From contig OX589616.1 of the NCBI GenBank assembly GCA_951329385.1, forward strand, positions 3,596,001-3,660,000: 64,000 nucleotides of DNA. Direction: 5' to 3'. Shown in pieces: positions 19,231 to 28,852 of the stretch. The notes below the pieces were generated by a model, which saw nothing but the letters and a program-made list of their open reading frames with translations, ran no database searches and was not told where the DNA came from. Positions within the stretch are counted from its first letter, which is position 1, and every line of letters begins with the position of its first letter. The translations under genes were made by a program, and so were the position numbers. This DNA comes from Polia nebulosa. Its lineage: Eukaryota > Arthropoda > Insecta > Lepidoptera > Noctuidae.

Positions 19231-19932
19231 GAACCAACGAATGGGTCCCATTAAATGCCAGACGACATCTGCCCTTATTACATGTGACTTCTTTCAGGTA
19301 CCACGCGCGTTAAACGTCAACATCTGTCAAGCCGCGTTGACAGTCGGCCAGCGTGCAAAATACGTTTATTAAAACATTTTTTTTTAAATATTTTCAACGT
19401 ATATTTTTGCTAGAAAATCTATGGTAACTACAGACTATATCATGTACCGAGAGTGTAAACCTTGCCACAGGATAAAAGACCTTGCGTTATAGAATAATAG
19501 AGCTATCTGGTGACAACCCGGGTTGTCGCGATACTCAACGGGAGATTCGCATTGACAACCCGGGTAACTAAGCGGTTAACATTGTCGAAATATTAGCTGC
19601 CAATTATGCACCTCTGACTGCCACATCGCGAAAAACTGGCGTAATGATATCTAGTAGCATCTAGTGAGACTGGTAGCTAACCACAACCTTGTAAAACTTG
19701 ACAATAACAAAGGATCGCGTAACAAAATGGAGGTATTTAATAAAAATACCCGTCTGGGGCTACGGGGCTGACTCACCGGGAATCCAAACCCACACCCCCG
19801 TGTAGACTATACAACATACCTTTACGTGTGTAGATACCTATATGAATAACTTAGGCTGTGAGTTTACAAAATTATGGTAGGTAAGGTACCTTGAAGAATA
19901 GACTACGTAATCGTATTGTGTGTTCTGTGGCT
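19231..19932. other. No recognised gene; contains a 16-bp palindrome
   Basis: The perfect palindrome gacaacccgggttgtc lies at 19512-19527, and gacaacccggg again at about 19554. The same motif is inside MITE-9 (57404-57430), so this may be a decayed relative. Confidence 0.4.
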
Positions 19933-20281
19933 TTAAGGCGCAGTTCTTCCCATAGTTTTTAATTGAACATCATGTCTAAACGACTAGTCTTATTTCTTTG
20001 AAAAAAATACATGTTACTCTAGACAATTTCCGTCGTAATTTGTTATGTGAATATTTAAAATAACCCAAAAACTATAAAACGTATTTTTATGAAACCTTAT
20101 TAGATAGATAACTTAATTATTTATATTTTAGTATTACACCTGTTGTTTTTATGTATAATAAATTAATAATGCGTTTAATTTCGAACAGCGCTCCTTGATG
20201 GGCGCACGACGCCTTACGTGAGCTCAGCATAGAACACGCAAGCTAACCACTCAAGGTCATTGGCAGTTAATAGCGCCTTAA
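19933..20281 (-). mobile_element. MITE-2 copy 1, piggyBac-like
   Basis: It is flanked by ttaa at 19933-19936 and 20278-20281, with inner ends ggcgc and gcgcc. It carries in reverse the landmarks aaaataagactagtcgttta and ccacccag-type sequence of the longer copies at 28853-29312 and 62628-63084. The TTAA duplication is characteristic of piggyBac elements. It is non-coding and shorter (349 bp) than its relatives. Confidence 0.75.
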
Positions 20282-20484
20282 AGGTAATAAAAGGGAATAT
20301 CAATTGGGTTTTAGCCAGACAGGAATACCTTATTGATCCCAAAACGTTGACGGCTAACTTGATGGTAAGTCTTCACCGTCACCTATGGACATCTGCAATA
20401 ATACCAGAGGTATCATCTATCAATCTACCAGTAATGTTATCAAAAAATATTTGACAAGTATTTTTTGCTTTATGAAATCAATAA

Positions 20485-21030
20485 AAATAATTGGCCAAGA
20501 GCGAGTCGGACTCGCGCGCAAAGGGTTCCGAACAAATCATATTTTTTTCAGGTTTTTTTTAAACTGTCACCACCTTATAGGTTTTCCTGTAATCTATAAG
20601 TAAAGAGCTACTTTCTGTATTTTTTCAAAATTTTAGGCCCAGTGGTTTCGGAGATAAGGGGGAGGGGGGCATGGTCATTTTTCATCTATTTTCTTAAATA
20701 ACTTCAAACTTATATATTTTAAAATTATGAAAAAAATATTTTCGAGACCCTCACAATGTGCCCTTTCATTTGATATGTCACACGACACAGTTTGAAAAAC
20801 TTTGACTTTTAATTTGCCGATTTTCACCCCAAAAGTGACCCCCATATTCCAAATTAATTTATTTAGAGTACACGTCCGTGTTTCAGTCACAGATATGTCA
20901 TGTGTGTACCAAATTTCAACTCTACCGGTCCAGCCGATTCGGAGCAAATGGACTGTGACAGACGGACAGATAGACAGACACGAGTGATACTATACGGGTT
21001 CCGCTTTTTCATTCGGACTTTCGGAACCCT
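20485..21030 (+). mobile_element. SINE-1c, long copy
   Basis: The head is ttggccaagagcgagtcgga with agggttccgaac. The body contains gtggtttcggagataagg and catttgatatgtcacacga. The tail has gacagacggacagatagaca and a final tttcggaaccctaa. It shares its ends with SINE-1a and 1b but has a different body. Confidence 0.75.
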
Positions 21031-21239
21031 AATTACAAAGATAAAACACATCAAAGTTCGAGAATGGGGCTTGTTACTTCACTTCTAAGTAATAAGTACT
21101 TAGTGCATTTTATACGTATGAATCGTTTTAATTTTTCGATTACGAGACTAAAGAAAAAAATACGTGTTCATAGTGTTTTGGTAATCTAACTGACGAACCA
21201 TAGAGGAGGATCTAGGATAGGGCTAGAGATAGGAGGAGG

Positions 21240-21771
21240 AGCTCGTGCCTTAAGTAATCTTAACCATCTTTACATACCGAGACTCTTCCGTGCTTTTGAA
21301 AGCACGTTAAGCCGTTGGTCCCGGCTGTCAATCGTGGATCTTTGACAGTAGTTACGGGTCGTCAGAAGCACGAAAGTCTGATAACCAGTCTTACCAAGCT
21401 TAGACTATGAAAGGTTATAGACGCAACGTCATTGGACATTAAATGAAGCAGGATCGTTAAAATGTGTGAGTGACCTCGACGAACATAACGATGACGTTTC
21501 GGCTTCTCATTTTGTCTGTGTGACCTTATTTCGCGTGTACAGATACAAGCCGGCTTCTCATTCCGGTACTTCAGATTGCTGGCTTTTGACACTCTGTCTA
21601 TAACCTTTCATAGTCTAAGCCAAGGGGTATCGTATTACCCAGTAACTGGGTTGTGGAGGTCAGATAGGCAGTCGCTCCATGTAAAATACTGGTATTCAGC
21701 TGCAACCTGTTAGACTGGAAGCCGACCCCAAGATAGTTGGGAAAAGGATAGGCAGATTATTTTTAACTGAC
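21240..21771 (+). mobile_element. SINE-2 split by MITE-4
   Basis: It runs from a decayed head through taccgagactcttccgtgct to 21398. It resumes at 21620 with aaggggtatcgtattaccca and ends at aaaggataggcagat. Confidence 0.8.
21399..21619 (-). mobile_element. MITE-4 copy 1
   Basis: Perfect 24-bp terminal inverted repeats begin cttagactatgaaaggttat. The flanks ccaag/ccaag suggest a 5-bp duplication of the SINE-2 target. On the minus strand an open frame starts MSKASNLKYRNEKPACICTR. The second copy (32755-32969) keeps a similar frame. No protein family is recognised. Confidence 0.8.
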
Positions 21772-22197
21772 AAACCATAGATATTTTTACGACGAGCTTC
21801 TTCAAAAAGAGCTCCATTACCACTGAAGCTCTATTTGATGAGATGACAAACAAATATCAAAGTGGAACACAGAAACACCGCATATAATTCACTTTACCAA
21901 AACTGGTAAATAATATCACTCGTAAAAGTATTCCAATAACGGTTTGACTCGCGTTTGGCGAGCGTCCAGAGAAATGTATCCTATACTCGAAATTGGTACT
22001 GAATGTGTATAAATATAGGTATCGAAATACGAAATATCGGGGTACCGGACGATCACAGTTTAATTACATATCGAACTGAATTGTAGAGTAAATAGTTTGT
22101 TATATTGAGTGAAATGGAATTTACATTGGACTCAAAGTTTTGGCATATATTTGGCTTTATACTTGTCAAAAGTTATTGATAATGTTATTATGCGCTT
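21772..22197. other. No recognised gene
   Basis: Unique-looking target region of the LINE-2 insertion, with no repeated blocks. Confidence 0.35.
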
Positions 22198-24076
22198 ATT
22201 GCAACTTTTTTTTTATGGCTATAAAAATAGGGGAAGGCCAAAGAAACGATGGACGGACTGTGTGAAAGAGGATATGGGTAAAAAGGGGGTGGCTAGAGAG
22301 ATGACGACTAATAGAGAAGTATGGAAGAAAAAGTCCTGTTGCACCGAAACCAAAGAAACGATAGATGGACTGTGTGAAAGAGGATATTGGTAAAAAGGGG
22401 GTGACTACAGAGATGACGACTAATAGAGGAGTATAGAAGAAAAAGATAATGTTGCACCGACCCCAAAGAAACGATAGATGGACTGTGTGAAAGAGGATAT
22501 TGGTAAAAAGGGGGTGACTACAGAGATGACGACTAATAGAGGAGTATAGAAGAAAAAGATATGTTGCACCGACCCTAGAGAAACGACAGATGGACTGTGT
22601 GAAAGAGGATATTGGTAAACAGGGGGTGACTACAGAGATGACGACTAATAGAGAAGTATGGAAGAAAAATACATGTTGCACCGACCCCAAAGAAACGATA
22701 GACGGACTGTGTGCAAGAGGATATTGGTAAACAGGGGGTGACTACAGAGATGACGACTAATAGAGGAGTATAGAAGAAAAAGATATGTTGCACCGACCCC
22801 AGAGAAACGATAGATGGACTGTGTGAAAGAGGATATTGGTAAACAGGGGTGACTACAGAGATGACGACTAATAGAGGAGTATAGAAGAAAAAGATATGTT
22901 GCACCGACCCCAAAGAAACGATAGATGGACTGTGTGAAAGAGGGTATGGGTAAAAAGAACCCTGACTACAGAGATGACGACTAATAGAGAAGTATGGAAG
23001 AAAAATACATGTTGCACCGACCCCAAAGAAACGATAGATGGACTGTGTGAAAGAGGATATGGGTAAAAAGGGGGTGACTACAGAGATGACGACTAATAGA
23101 GGAGTATGGAAGAAAAAGACATGTTGCGACGACCCCAAAGAAACGATAGATGGACTGTGTGAAAGAGGATATTGGTAAACAGGGGGTGACTACACAGATG
23201 ACGACTAATAGAGGAGTATGGAAGAAAAAGATATGTTGCACCGACCCCAAAGAAACGATAGATGGACTGTGTGAAAGAGGATATTGGTAAACAGGGGGTG
23301 ACTACAGAGATGACGACTAATAAAGGAGTATAGAAGAAAAAGATATGTTGCACCGACCCCAAAGAAACGATAGATGGACTGTGTGAAAGAGGATATTGGT
23401 AAACAGGGGGTGACTACAGAGATGACGACTAATAAAGGAGTATAAAAGAAAAAGATATGTTGCACCGACCCCAAAGAAACGATAGATGGACTGTGTGAAA
23501 GAGGATATGGGTAAAAAGGGGGTGACTACAGAGATGACGACTAATAGAGGAGTATAGAAGAAAAAGATATGTTGCACCGACCCCAGAAAAACGATAGATG
23601 GACTGTGTGAAAGAGGATATTGGTAAAAAAGGGGTGACTACAGAGATGATGACTAATATAAGAGAATAGAAGAAAAAGATATGTTGCACCGACCCCAGAG
23701 AAACGAAAGATGGACTGTGTGAAAGAGGATATGGGTAAAAAGGAGGTGACTACAGAGATGACGACTAATAGAGGAGTATAGAAGAAAAAGATATGTTGCA
23801 CCGACCCCAGAGAAACGATAGATGGACTGTGTGAAAGAGGATATTGGTAAAAAGGGGGTGACTACAGAGATGACGACTAATAGAGGAGAATGGAAGAAAA
23901 AGATATGTTGCACCGACCCCAGAGAAACGAAAGATGGACTGTGTGAAAGAGGATATGGGTAAAAAGGAGATGACTACAGAGATGACGACTAATAGAGAGG
24001 TTTGGAAGAAAAAGACATGTTGCGCCGAACCCAAATAAATTGGGATAAGGGCAGGAGAATGATGATGATTGCAACT
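22198..24076 (+). mobile_element. LINE-2 (RTE-like) 3' end expanded into a tandem array, 9-bp TSD
   Basis: The whole insertion is bounded by the perfect repeat attgcaact (22198-22206, 24068-24076). It starts with T-rich filler, then atggctataaaaatagggga encoding DGYKNRGRPKKRW, and then the array. It ends with aaataaattgggataaggg and an (atg)n-like tail gagaatgatgatgatt. The ends and TSD mark one 5'-truncated retrotransposition event. Without the array it would be about 180 bp long. The LINE clade is inferred from the GRPKKRWxDCV motif. Confidence 0.85.
22241..24033 (+). repeat. 112-bp tandem array, 16 units
   Basis: Units begin at the (a/g)agaaacg motif at 22241, 22353, 22466, 22578, 22690, 22802, 22913, 23026, 23138, 23250, 23362, 23474, 23586, 23698, 23810 and 23922. 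Single-base indels explain the 111 and 113 spacings. Each unit derives from the LINE-2 ORF end: KKRWTDCVKEDMGKKGV, then TTNREVWKKK. Because 112 is not a multiple of 3, each unit shifts frame and no continuous sense protein exists. The minus strand happens to have fewer stops, giving hydrophobic repetitive frames of up to 187 codons. Confidence 0.95.
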
Positions 24077-24081
24077 CTTTA

Positions 24082-24312
24082 GGGTTCCGTCCGTCTGTCA
24101 CCAGGCTGTATCTCATGAACCGTGATAGTTAAGACAGTTGAAATTTTCACAGATGATGTATTTCTGTTGCCGCTATAACAACAAATACTAAAAAAACAGA
24201 ATTAAATATATATTTCCCATCCAACAAACGTGATTTTTTTGCCATTTTTTTAGATAATGGTACGAAAACTTTCGTGTCCGAGTCCGACTCGCACTTGACC
24301 GGTTTTTTTTTT
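24082..24312 (-). mobile_element. SINE-1a copy, reversed
   Basis: It starts agggttccgtccgtctgtca, with atctcatgaaccgtgatag and cagatgatgtatttctgttg, and ends at the reversed head gtccgactcgcacttgacc. Confidence 0.8.
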
Positions 24313-24329
24313 TGAGCTTCGGTAATGAT

Positions 24330-24470
24330 TAGATAACTTCTCCCGCTTTGGGTGGAGCGGGAGGGCGTGACAGACTCTTAATGACTAAAATCCACCTGTA
24401 TTCCTTCAGTTACCTGTGCCAGGGCCGCGACTCTTTCAATAACTCCCGAGACTCCCTATTTAGATTGTTA
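24330..24470 (-). mobile_element. LINE-1 3' end fragment
   Basis: It contains cttctcccgctttgggtgga and cagactcttaatgactaaaa. It is shortened and diverged towards its 5' end. Confidence 0.65.
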
Positions 24471-24474
24471 CAAT

Positions 24475-24885
24475 CATCATCATTCTCCTGCCCTTATCCC
24501 AATTTATTTGGGGTCGGCGCAACATGTCTTTTTCTTCCATACTCCTCTATTAGTCGTCATCTCTGTAGTCACCCCCTTTTTGCCCATATCCTCTTTCACA
24601 CAGTCCAACCATCGTTTCTTTGGCCTTCCCCTACTCTTATAGCCATCCACATCCATACACAAGACTTTCCTCACGACATTTTCTTCATTCCTCCGCATCA
24701 CATGCCCATACCACGACAACCGATTTCCACACAACTTTTCAGTCAGCGGTGCCACTTTCAGACTTCCTCTTATATACTCATTCCTAATTCTATCCATGTG
24801 CGTAACACCACACATCGCTCTTAGCATTCTCATCTCAGCTACATGCAATTGCTTTTCATTCATCCCTTTAATGTTTCTCACCAAT
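24475..24885 (-). pseudogene. LINE-2 (RTE-like) C-terminus, non-amplified copy
   Basis: The minus strand has a 126-codon open frame (24504-24884) containing LHVAEMRMLRAMCGVTHMDR, LCGNRLSWYGHVMRRNEENV, SRGRPKKRWLDCVKEDMGKK and the end KKKTCCADPK. The stop is followed by ttgggataagggcaggagaa and a tgatgatgattg tail. The (Y)GHVxRR to GRPKKRW order is the C-terminus of RTE-like LINE proteins. It is a 5'-truncated fragment with no reverse transcriptase domain. It preserves the single-copy state of the 112-bp segment at about 24510-24622. Confidence 0.85.
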
Positions 24886-25134
24886 ATCTAAACGCAACAA
24901 CCTTCTACACCTAACAAAAAACTTCGTTTTCCACTGACATTGAAATTAATCATTGTTTAAAACAGTAACGAATTGTCAATAGCTGACCGATTAGATGCGT
25001 GCTCTGTTCCCGGTTCAAATCTGAACAATGGTTTAACTGTTGTCGTTAGTTCACAGTCTCATCTGATTTGATACAGCTATTTACGATGTTGTTTGATTTA
25101 TCATCATCAGCCTTTTAATGTCCCCATTTGTTGT

Positions 25135-25275
25135 TATAGCGGCAACAGAAATACATAATCTGTGAAAATTTCAACTATCACGGTTCATGAGGATACAGCC
25201 TGGTGACAAACGGATGGACAGCGGAGTCTTAGTAATAGGGTCCCGTTTTACCCTTTGGGTACGGAACCCTGAAAA
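25135..25275 (+). mobile_element. SINE-1a 3' half
   Basis: It runs from ttgttatagcggcaacagaa to gggtcccgttttaccctttg and a gggtacggaaccctgaaaa end. The head is missing. Confidence 0.75.
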
Positions 25276-25593
25276 GGCCAGCAGTTAATAGTTATCCGAC
25301 TCTGCCGGTCTTGGGTTCAATAATATCCTAGGTCGGGTCAAAGGTTTTCGAGTTCCTTCCTTTTATCCAAGAATTACTGGTGAGCACAAGGTCTCGGGTA
25401 ACGTCAAGTGAGGTCCAGAACTACCGGGTATTACTTGTATGGGACTTAAACATAGCTAACTGGCAAAACGAAAGCAAGTTCAGTCCTACGGTGAGGAGCA
25501 AACGGTGGGAAGAGCGGTACCCACCAGCACATGACTTTCTAAAGCCCAAGGAACACCTGACGCAAGTGTTGTCGGTCGTGATTTACAGTGGCC
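25276..25593. other. No recognised gene
   Basis: A 76-codon frame at about 25380-25610 has an ordinary composition but no family resemblance. It runs into the SINE-2 target site, so I do not call it. Confidence 0.3.
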
Positions 25594-25611
25594 TATTTGG
25601 AAAACACTGAG

Positions 25612-25987
25612 GAGCTCGTGGCTAAAGTAATAACAGCCGCACGGGTCGATCCATCAGGTTAAGCTACGCTTGCCGGGGTTGGTCCGTGAATAGGTGACCA
25701 TCTTTACATACCGAGACTCCTCCGTGCCTCGGCAAGCACGTTAAGCCATTGGTCCCGGCTGTCAATCGTGGATCTTTGACAGTCGTTAAGGGTCGTCAGA
25801 AGCCCGAAATTCTGACAACTAGTCTTAGCAAGGGTATCGTATTATCCAGTTATTGGGTTGTGGAGGTCAGATAGGCAGACGCTCCATGTAAAATACTGGT
25901 ATTCAGCTGCATCCGGTTAAAACTGGAAGCCGACCCCAAGATAGTGGAGATGCTAGCAAGATATGGGGCTAGGCTAGGCAGATTGAT
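25612..25987 (+). mobile_element. SINE-2, full length, 18-bp TSD
   Basis: It is bounded by a perfect duplication tatttggaaaacactgag (25594-25611 and 25988-26005). The head ctcgtggctaaagtaataac resembles a tRNA A box and cgggtcgatcc a B box. The body has ccatctttacataccgagac and gtcccggctgtcaatcgtgg. It ends ggctaggcagattga with no poly-A. This copy defines the 376-bp family. The TSD supports retrotransposition by a LINE. Confidence 0.9.
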
Positions 25988-26011
25988 TATTTGGAAAACA
26001 CTGAGTAGATT

Positions 26012-26115
26012 GATGACATTCGAAGACATGTGACATCCACGAACCCGCATTGGGCCCGCGTGGTGGATTACGGCTCACACCCTCTCACAGAGAGGAGGCC
26101 TGTGCCCCAGAAGAG
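26012..26115 (+). mobile_element. SINE-3 3' part
   Basis: It reads attcgaagacatgtgacatc, caacc-type (here acgaacccgcattgggc), ggtggattacggctcacacc and ggcctgtgccccag. Confidence 0.75.
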
Positions 26116-26137
26116 GACATTGAATAGATTGATTGCT

Positions 26138-26260
26138 GCGCACCCAATTAGACCGTTGCAAATATAATTTAGGGAAATGGGGGATTATTGATCCCCAGTG
26201 CGAATGCGGTGCTCTTGTTCAGACTATTAACCATTTGCTGGAGTGCCCCAGGTGAACGTT
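26138..26260 (+). pseudogene. LINE zinc-knuckle fragment
   Basis: It encodes GIIDPQCECGALVQTINHLL followed by ECPR, a C-x-C...H...C arrangement like the C-terminal zinc knuckle of many insect LINE proteins. It is too short to assign to a clade. Confidence 0.5.
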
Positions 26261-26478
26261 TACCTGCACCCAAGCAGGACCTGAGCAAGGCCTCCGACCT
26301 ACCTATTGAACCCAAACAGTATGATTAATATAATGTACCGTCAAAACGAAAAGAAGATGACCCAATCTACATACATAATGGGCGAAATGAGGTTGACTCA
26401 AGGTGACTAAATTACTCTGGCTTCCTATTCTTGGAAAATTAGCGTGATATTTCAAGATACAGGTCAGTGGGTCGTCTT

Positions 26479-27095
26479 ATGCTGCGGCCACACTACCGTG
26501 ATATGGCAATAATTATGACCATAATTGAAACAACAACTCGGTGTAGCCACGATTTATGACCATAATTTTACAATGTCAATCAATATGAAATATGACGGTA
26601 GGCTCACCCGGGCCTGCGGACGGCGAGCAGAGGGTAGCTCGCCGTCTGATCAGCACCAGGACCGTGAGTCGACGGCGCGTAGTGTTCCACGCGCGCCTCA
26701 AAGAGATGAGTGTCAGCCACCACTGACGGGGCCCATCGTGGCCGGTGTCTGCATGCCTAGGGGTAGCGGATAAATTCTGAAAATCAGTTACCCCACCTCT
26801 GGGCACTCAGGCAGGGAAGGAACAGGGGGGGTTAAAGTCAGTAAGAGTCTGACACGCCCTCCCGCTCCACCCAGAGCGGGAGAAGTCATTGGATGATTTC
26901 CCAACCCACCAAAAAAAAAGGCATAGCTCCGGTGGCGGACTTTTTTCGAATATCAAAGACCGCCTAAGTTCATTGTCATACCTAGGTAAACATTAGTGTA
27001 ACTACACTTCACGTGGTAATTTAGACCGTAATTTAATGCCATAATTATTGCGGTAAACGAGCGGTAGACGGTAAGGTAGTGTGGCCCCAGCATTA
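26479..27095 (+). mobile_element. MITE-8 with LINE-1 inside
   Basis: The ends atgctgcggccacactaccg and its imperfect complement at about 27076-27095 (ggtagtgtggccccagcat) form TIRs. The body repeats accataatt motifs. The hAT-like style of the TIR is only an impression, since no clear TSD was found. Confidence 0.6.
26606..26912 (+). mobile_element. LINE-1 copy, sense, in MITE-8
   Basis: It begins cccgggcctgcggacggcga, 11 nt before the hairpin stem at 26617. It proceeds through gtcagtaagagtctgacacg and ccgctccacccagagcggga and ends in an A run at about 26910-26918. Confidence 0.8.
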
Positions 27096-27424
27096 GGGAC
27101 AGACATATAATATTATTACTATATAACTGGTTTCCAAGTCCACTGCTAATCGATTGAGTCAGCACAACTCTGCAGGTCCTATTCTAAGTTGGCGACATGA
27201 TACGCGACGTTACTTTCATGTAGTCACTGAAACTCTCTGCATCGTGTCAGGGTTGACAAGGTTGCTGTTTTAAGAACTTCATCAAGATTTTTAGTTCGCT
27301 TTTAACCTCTTCGCGTGTCTGGCGTACAGCGCATGGGCCGTAAACAATTAAAAATCAATTGTGTCTGCTAACTAGATGCGCGACGGATTAATCCAAACTG
27401 CACATTTGATTTCTACAAACCAGC
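27096..27424. other. No recognised gene
   Basis: Unique-looking sequence that serves as the target of the next LINE-1. Confidence 0.3.
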
Positions 27425-27440
27425 TAACCAACACGATCCT

Positions 27441-27576
27441 TTTTTTTTTTGGGGTGGGAAATCATCCAATGAGCGTGTCAGACTCTTACTGACTAAAACC
27501 CACCCCTGTTCCTTCACTGCCTGAGTGCCCAGGGGAGCGGTAACTCTGTTACGAATTTATCCGCTACCCCTAGACA
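27441..27576 (-). mobile_element. LINE-1 short copy, perfect 16-bp TSD
   Basis: It is flanked by taaccaacacgatcct at 27425-27440 and 27577-27592. The T run at 27441-27450 is the tail. Its 5' end is at ctaggggtagcggataaatt, a site also used near 62405 and 30572. Confidence 0.9.
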
Positions 27577-27617
27577 TAACCAACACGATCCTGCTTGATG
27601 AATGATGAGACTCGTTT

Positions 27618-27840
27618 CAAACTTTTTTTTTTTAGTTTACGGAACGTTGCCCCACACTAGGAGTTACGCCTGTATCGTGGCTACGTTCACAAACAAGTGA
27701 ACTCACATACACAAGACACCCAGACCCGGAACAACTATCTGTAGGCCATACAAATATTTGTTCTGTGCGGGAATCGAACCCGCGACACGCAGCTCAGCAG
27801 CCGAAAGCCCATCAACTGCGCCACCTGTATTTGGCCAACA
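27618..27840 (-). mobile_element. SINE-4, reversed
   Basis: On the minus strand it holds tggcgcagttgatgg-type A box sequence, cgcgggttcgattcccgcac (strong B box) and then ttgttccgggtctgggtgtc. It ends with an A run opposite 27623-27632. The sense copy is at 43465-43672. A tRNA gene is excluded because no cloverleaf closes. Confidence 0.8.
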
Positions 27841-27904
27841 AGTCGCAAACTGTAAAATGTGGCCGTATTATCGGTTGTTCCGTCCGCAAATAGTCAGTAA
27901 TTAA

Positions 27905-28190
27905 AAAACCTCTCGGCTGCCAGCCCTACCCACCTGTCTGTGGCATGTCGTCGCGCTCCAGATACCGTTACTCGTACCAACAAGACGTCACGCGTACCCG
28001 CCACCGAATTTATTCTTCATAACACGCTGTACGCCAGGAAATGGAATGCCTTGTCTCTGCCATGCTTCTTGATAGGCGTACGTGATTTGGAAGGACATTT
28101 TGTGGAAAGATTTTTATTTTTATTAAGTTTTGTGGCGGCATCTATAGGTATATTGCCACATATGAACTACGAAATAAGCTTCATTTTGTA
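27905..28190 (+). pseudogene. LINE C-terminal debris (LINE-8)
   Basis: An open frame encodes FILHNTLYARKWNALSLPC; WNxLP-like motifs close several LINE ORF2 proteins. The remainder is diverged, and the frame runs on only by chance into the adjacent LINE-1 fragment. Confidence 0.35.
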
Positions 28191-28194
28191 TATG

Positions 28195-28270
28195 GGAAAT
28201 CATCAGACGACTCTGGGTGGAGCGGCAGGGCGTGTCAGACTCTTACTGGCTAAAACCCACCCGTGCCAAG
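28195..28270 (-). mobile_element. LINE-1 3' end, left part (split by LINE-9)
   Basis: It contains gactctgggtggagcgg and cagactcttactggctaaaa. The remainder of the same copy appears to resume at about 28665. Confidence 0.6.
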
Positions 28271-28665
28271 GGAGGGAGGATTTCCCTCCATTAATGACCG
28301 CTTCACAAAGCAAGCCCTACTACTGAGTTGCGGAAAGTCATGGCCGTTGCAACTGGCCACGGGTCTTTTAATAAGCATCTCTCTGTCATAGGAGTCACAG
28401 ACAGTCCACTCTGCAGAGCCTGCATGGAGGAGGACGAGACAGCAGCTCATCTGCTACTAAGCTGCCCAGTAGTCGCTGCATACAGGGCAAAACACTTCTA
28501 ACACCCAGGTAACCTAAGCGAGATAGTCAGGAAGACCAGGGCGCTGCTGGCCTTCCTCGAGGAGCTGGGGTGGATCGAATGACAATGCTGTCTCATCTGT
28601 ACGCAAAATACGCGCTTTGAGCGTGGAGTTACGGAAACCAGCCCGACATACATACATATAACACA
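28271..28665 (+). pseudogene. LINE-9 (R1/Jockey-like) ORF2 C-terminus
   Basis: In sense it encodes TGHGSFNKHLSVIGVTDSPL, then CRACMEEDETAAHLLLSCPV, and after one in-frame stop TRALLAFLEELGWIE and a stop. GHG...H plus CxxC...H...C is the C-terminal zinc knuckle after the RNase H-like region of R1/Jockey-group LINEs. An internal stop at tctaac (28498) shows decay. It sits inside a reversed LINE-1 end. Confidence 0.7.
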
Positions 28666-28800
28666 CTCGTGTCCCTTCAGTTGCCCTTTGTGTTCGAGGA
28701 CCGCGGTTTCTCTATCAAACACTCCCATGTGACCCTGGCAGGCATCGGCCCTAGAGGTCCCCGTTCATTGTTGCAGACATCTTCTTAAAGCGCGCGTGAA
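28666..28800 (-). mobile_element. LINE-1 end, right part
   Basis: It reads cccttcagttgccctttgtg, ggcaggcatcggccctagag and gcgcgcgtgaaac, matching the upstream segments of other LINE-1 copies. Confidence 0.55.
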
Positions 28801-28852
28801 ACATAAACGTAACAGGTATACTTGATGTCACACAAATCCTGCATCGAACAAG

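Noticed and set aside
22241..24033. CRISPR array
   Set aside because: Units are contiguous 112-bp copies without unique spacers, in a eukaryotic LINE context.
24504..24884. 126-codon minus-strand frame as a host gene
   Set aside because: It is the C-terminus of an RTE-like LINE protein, repeated at 8874, 22213, 30993 and 47515.
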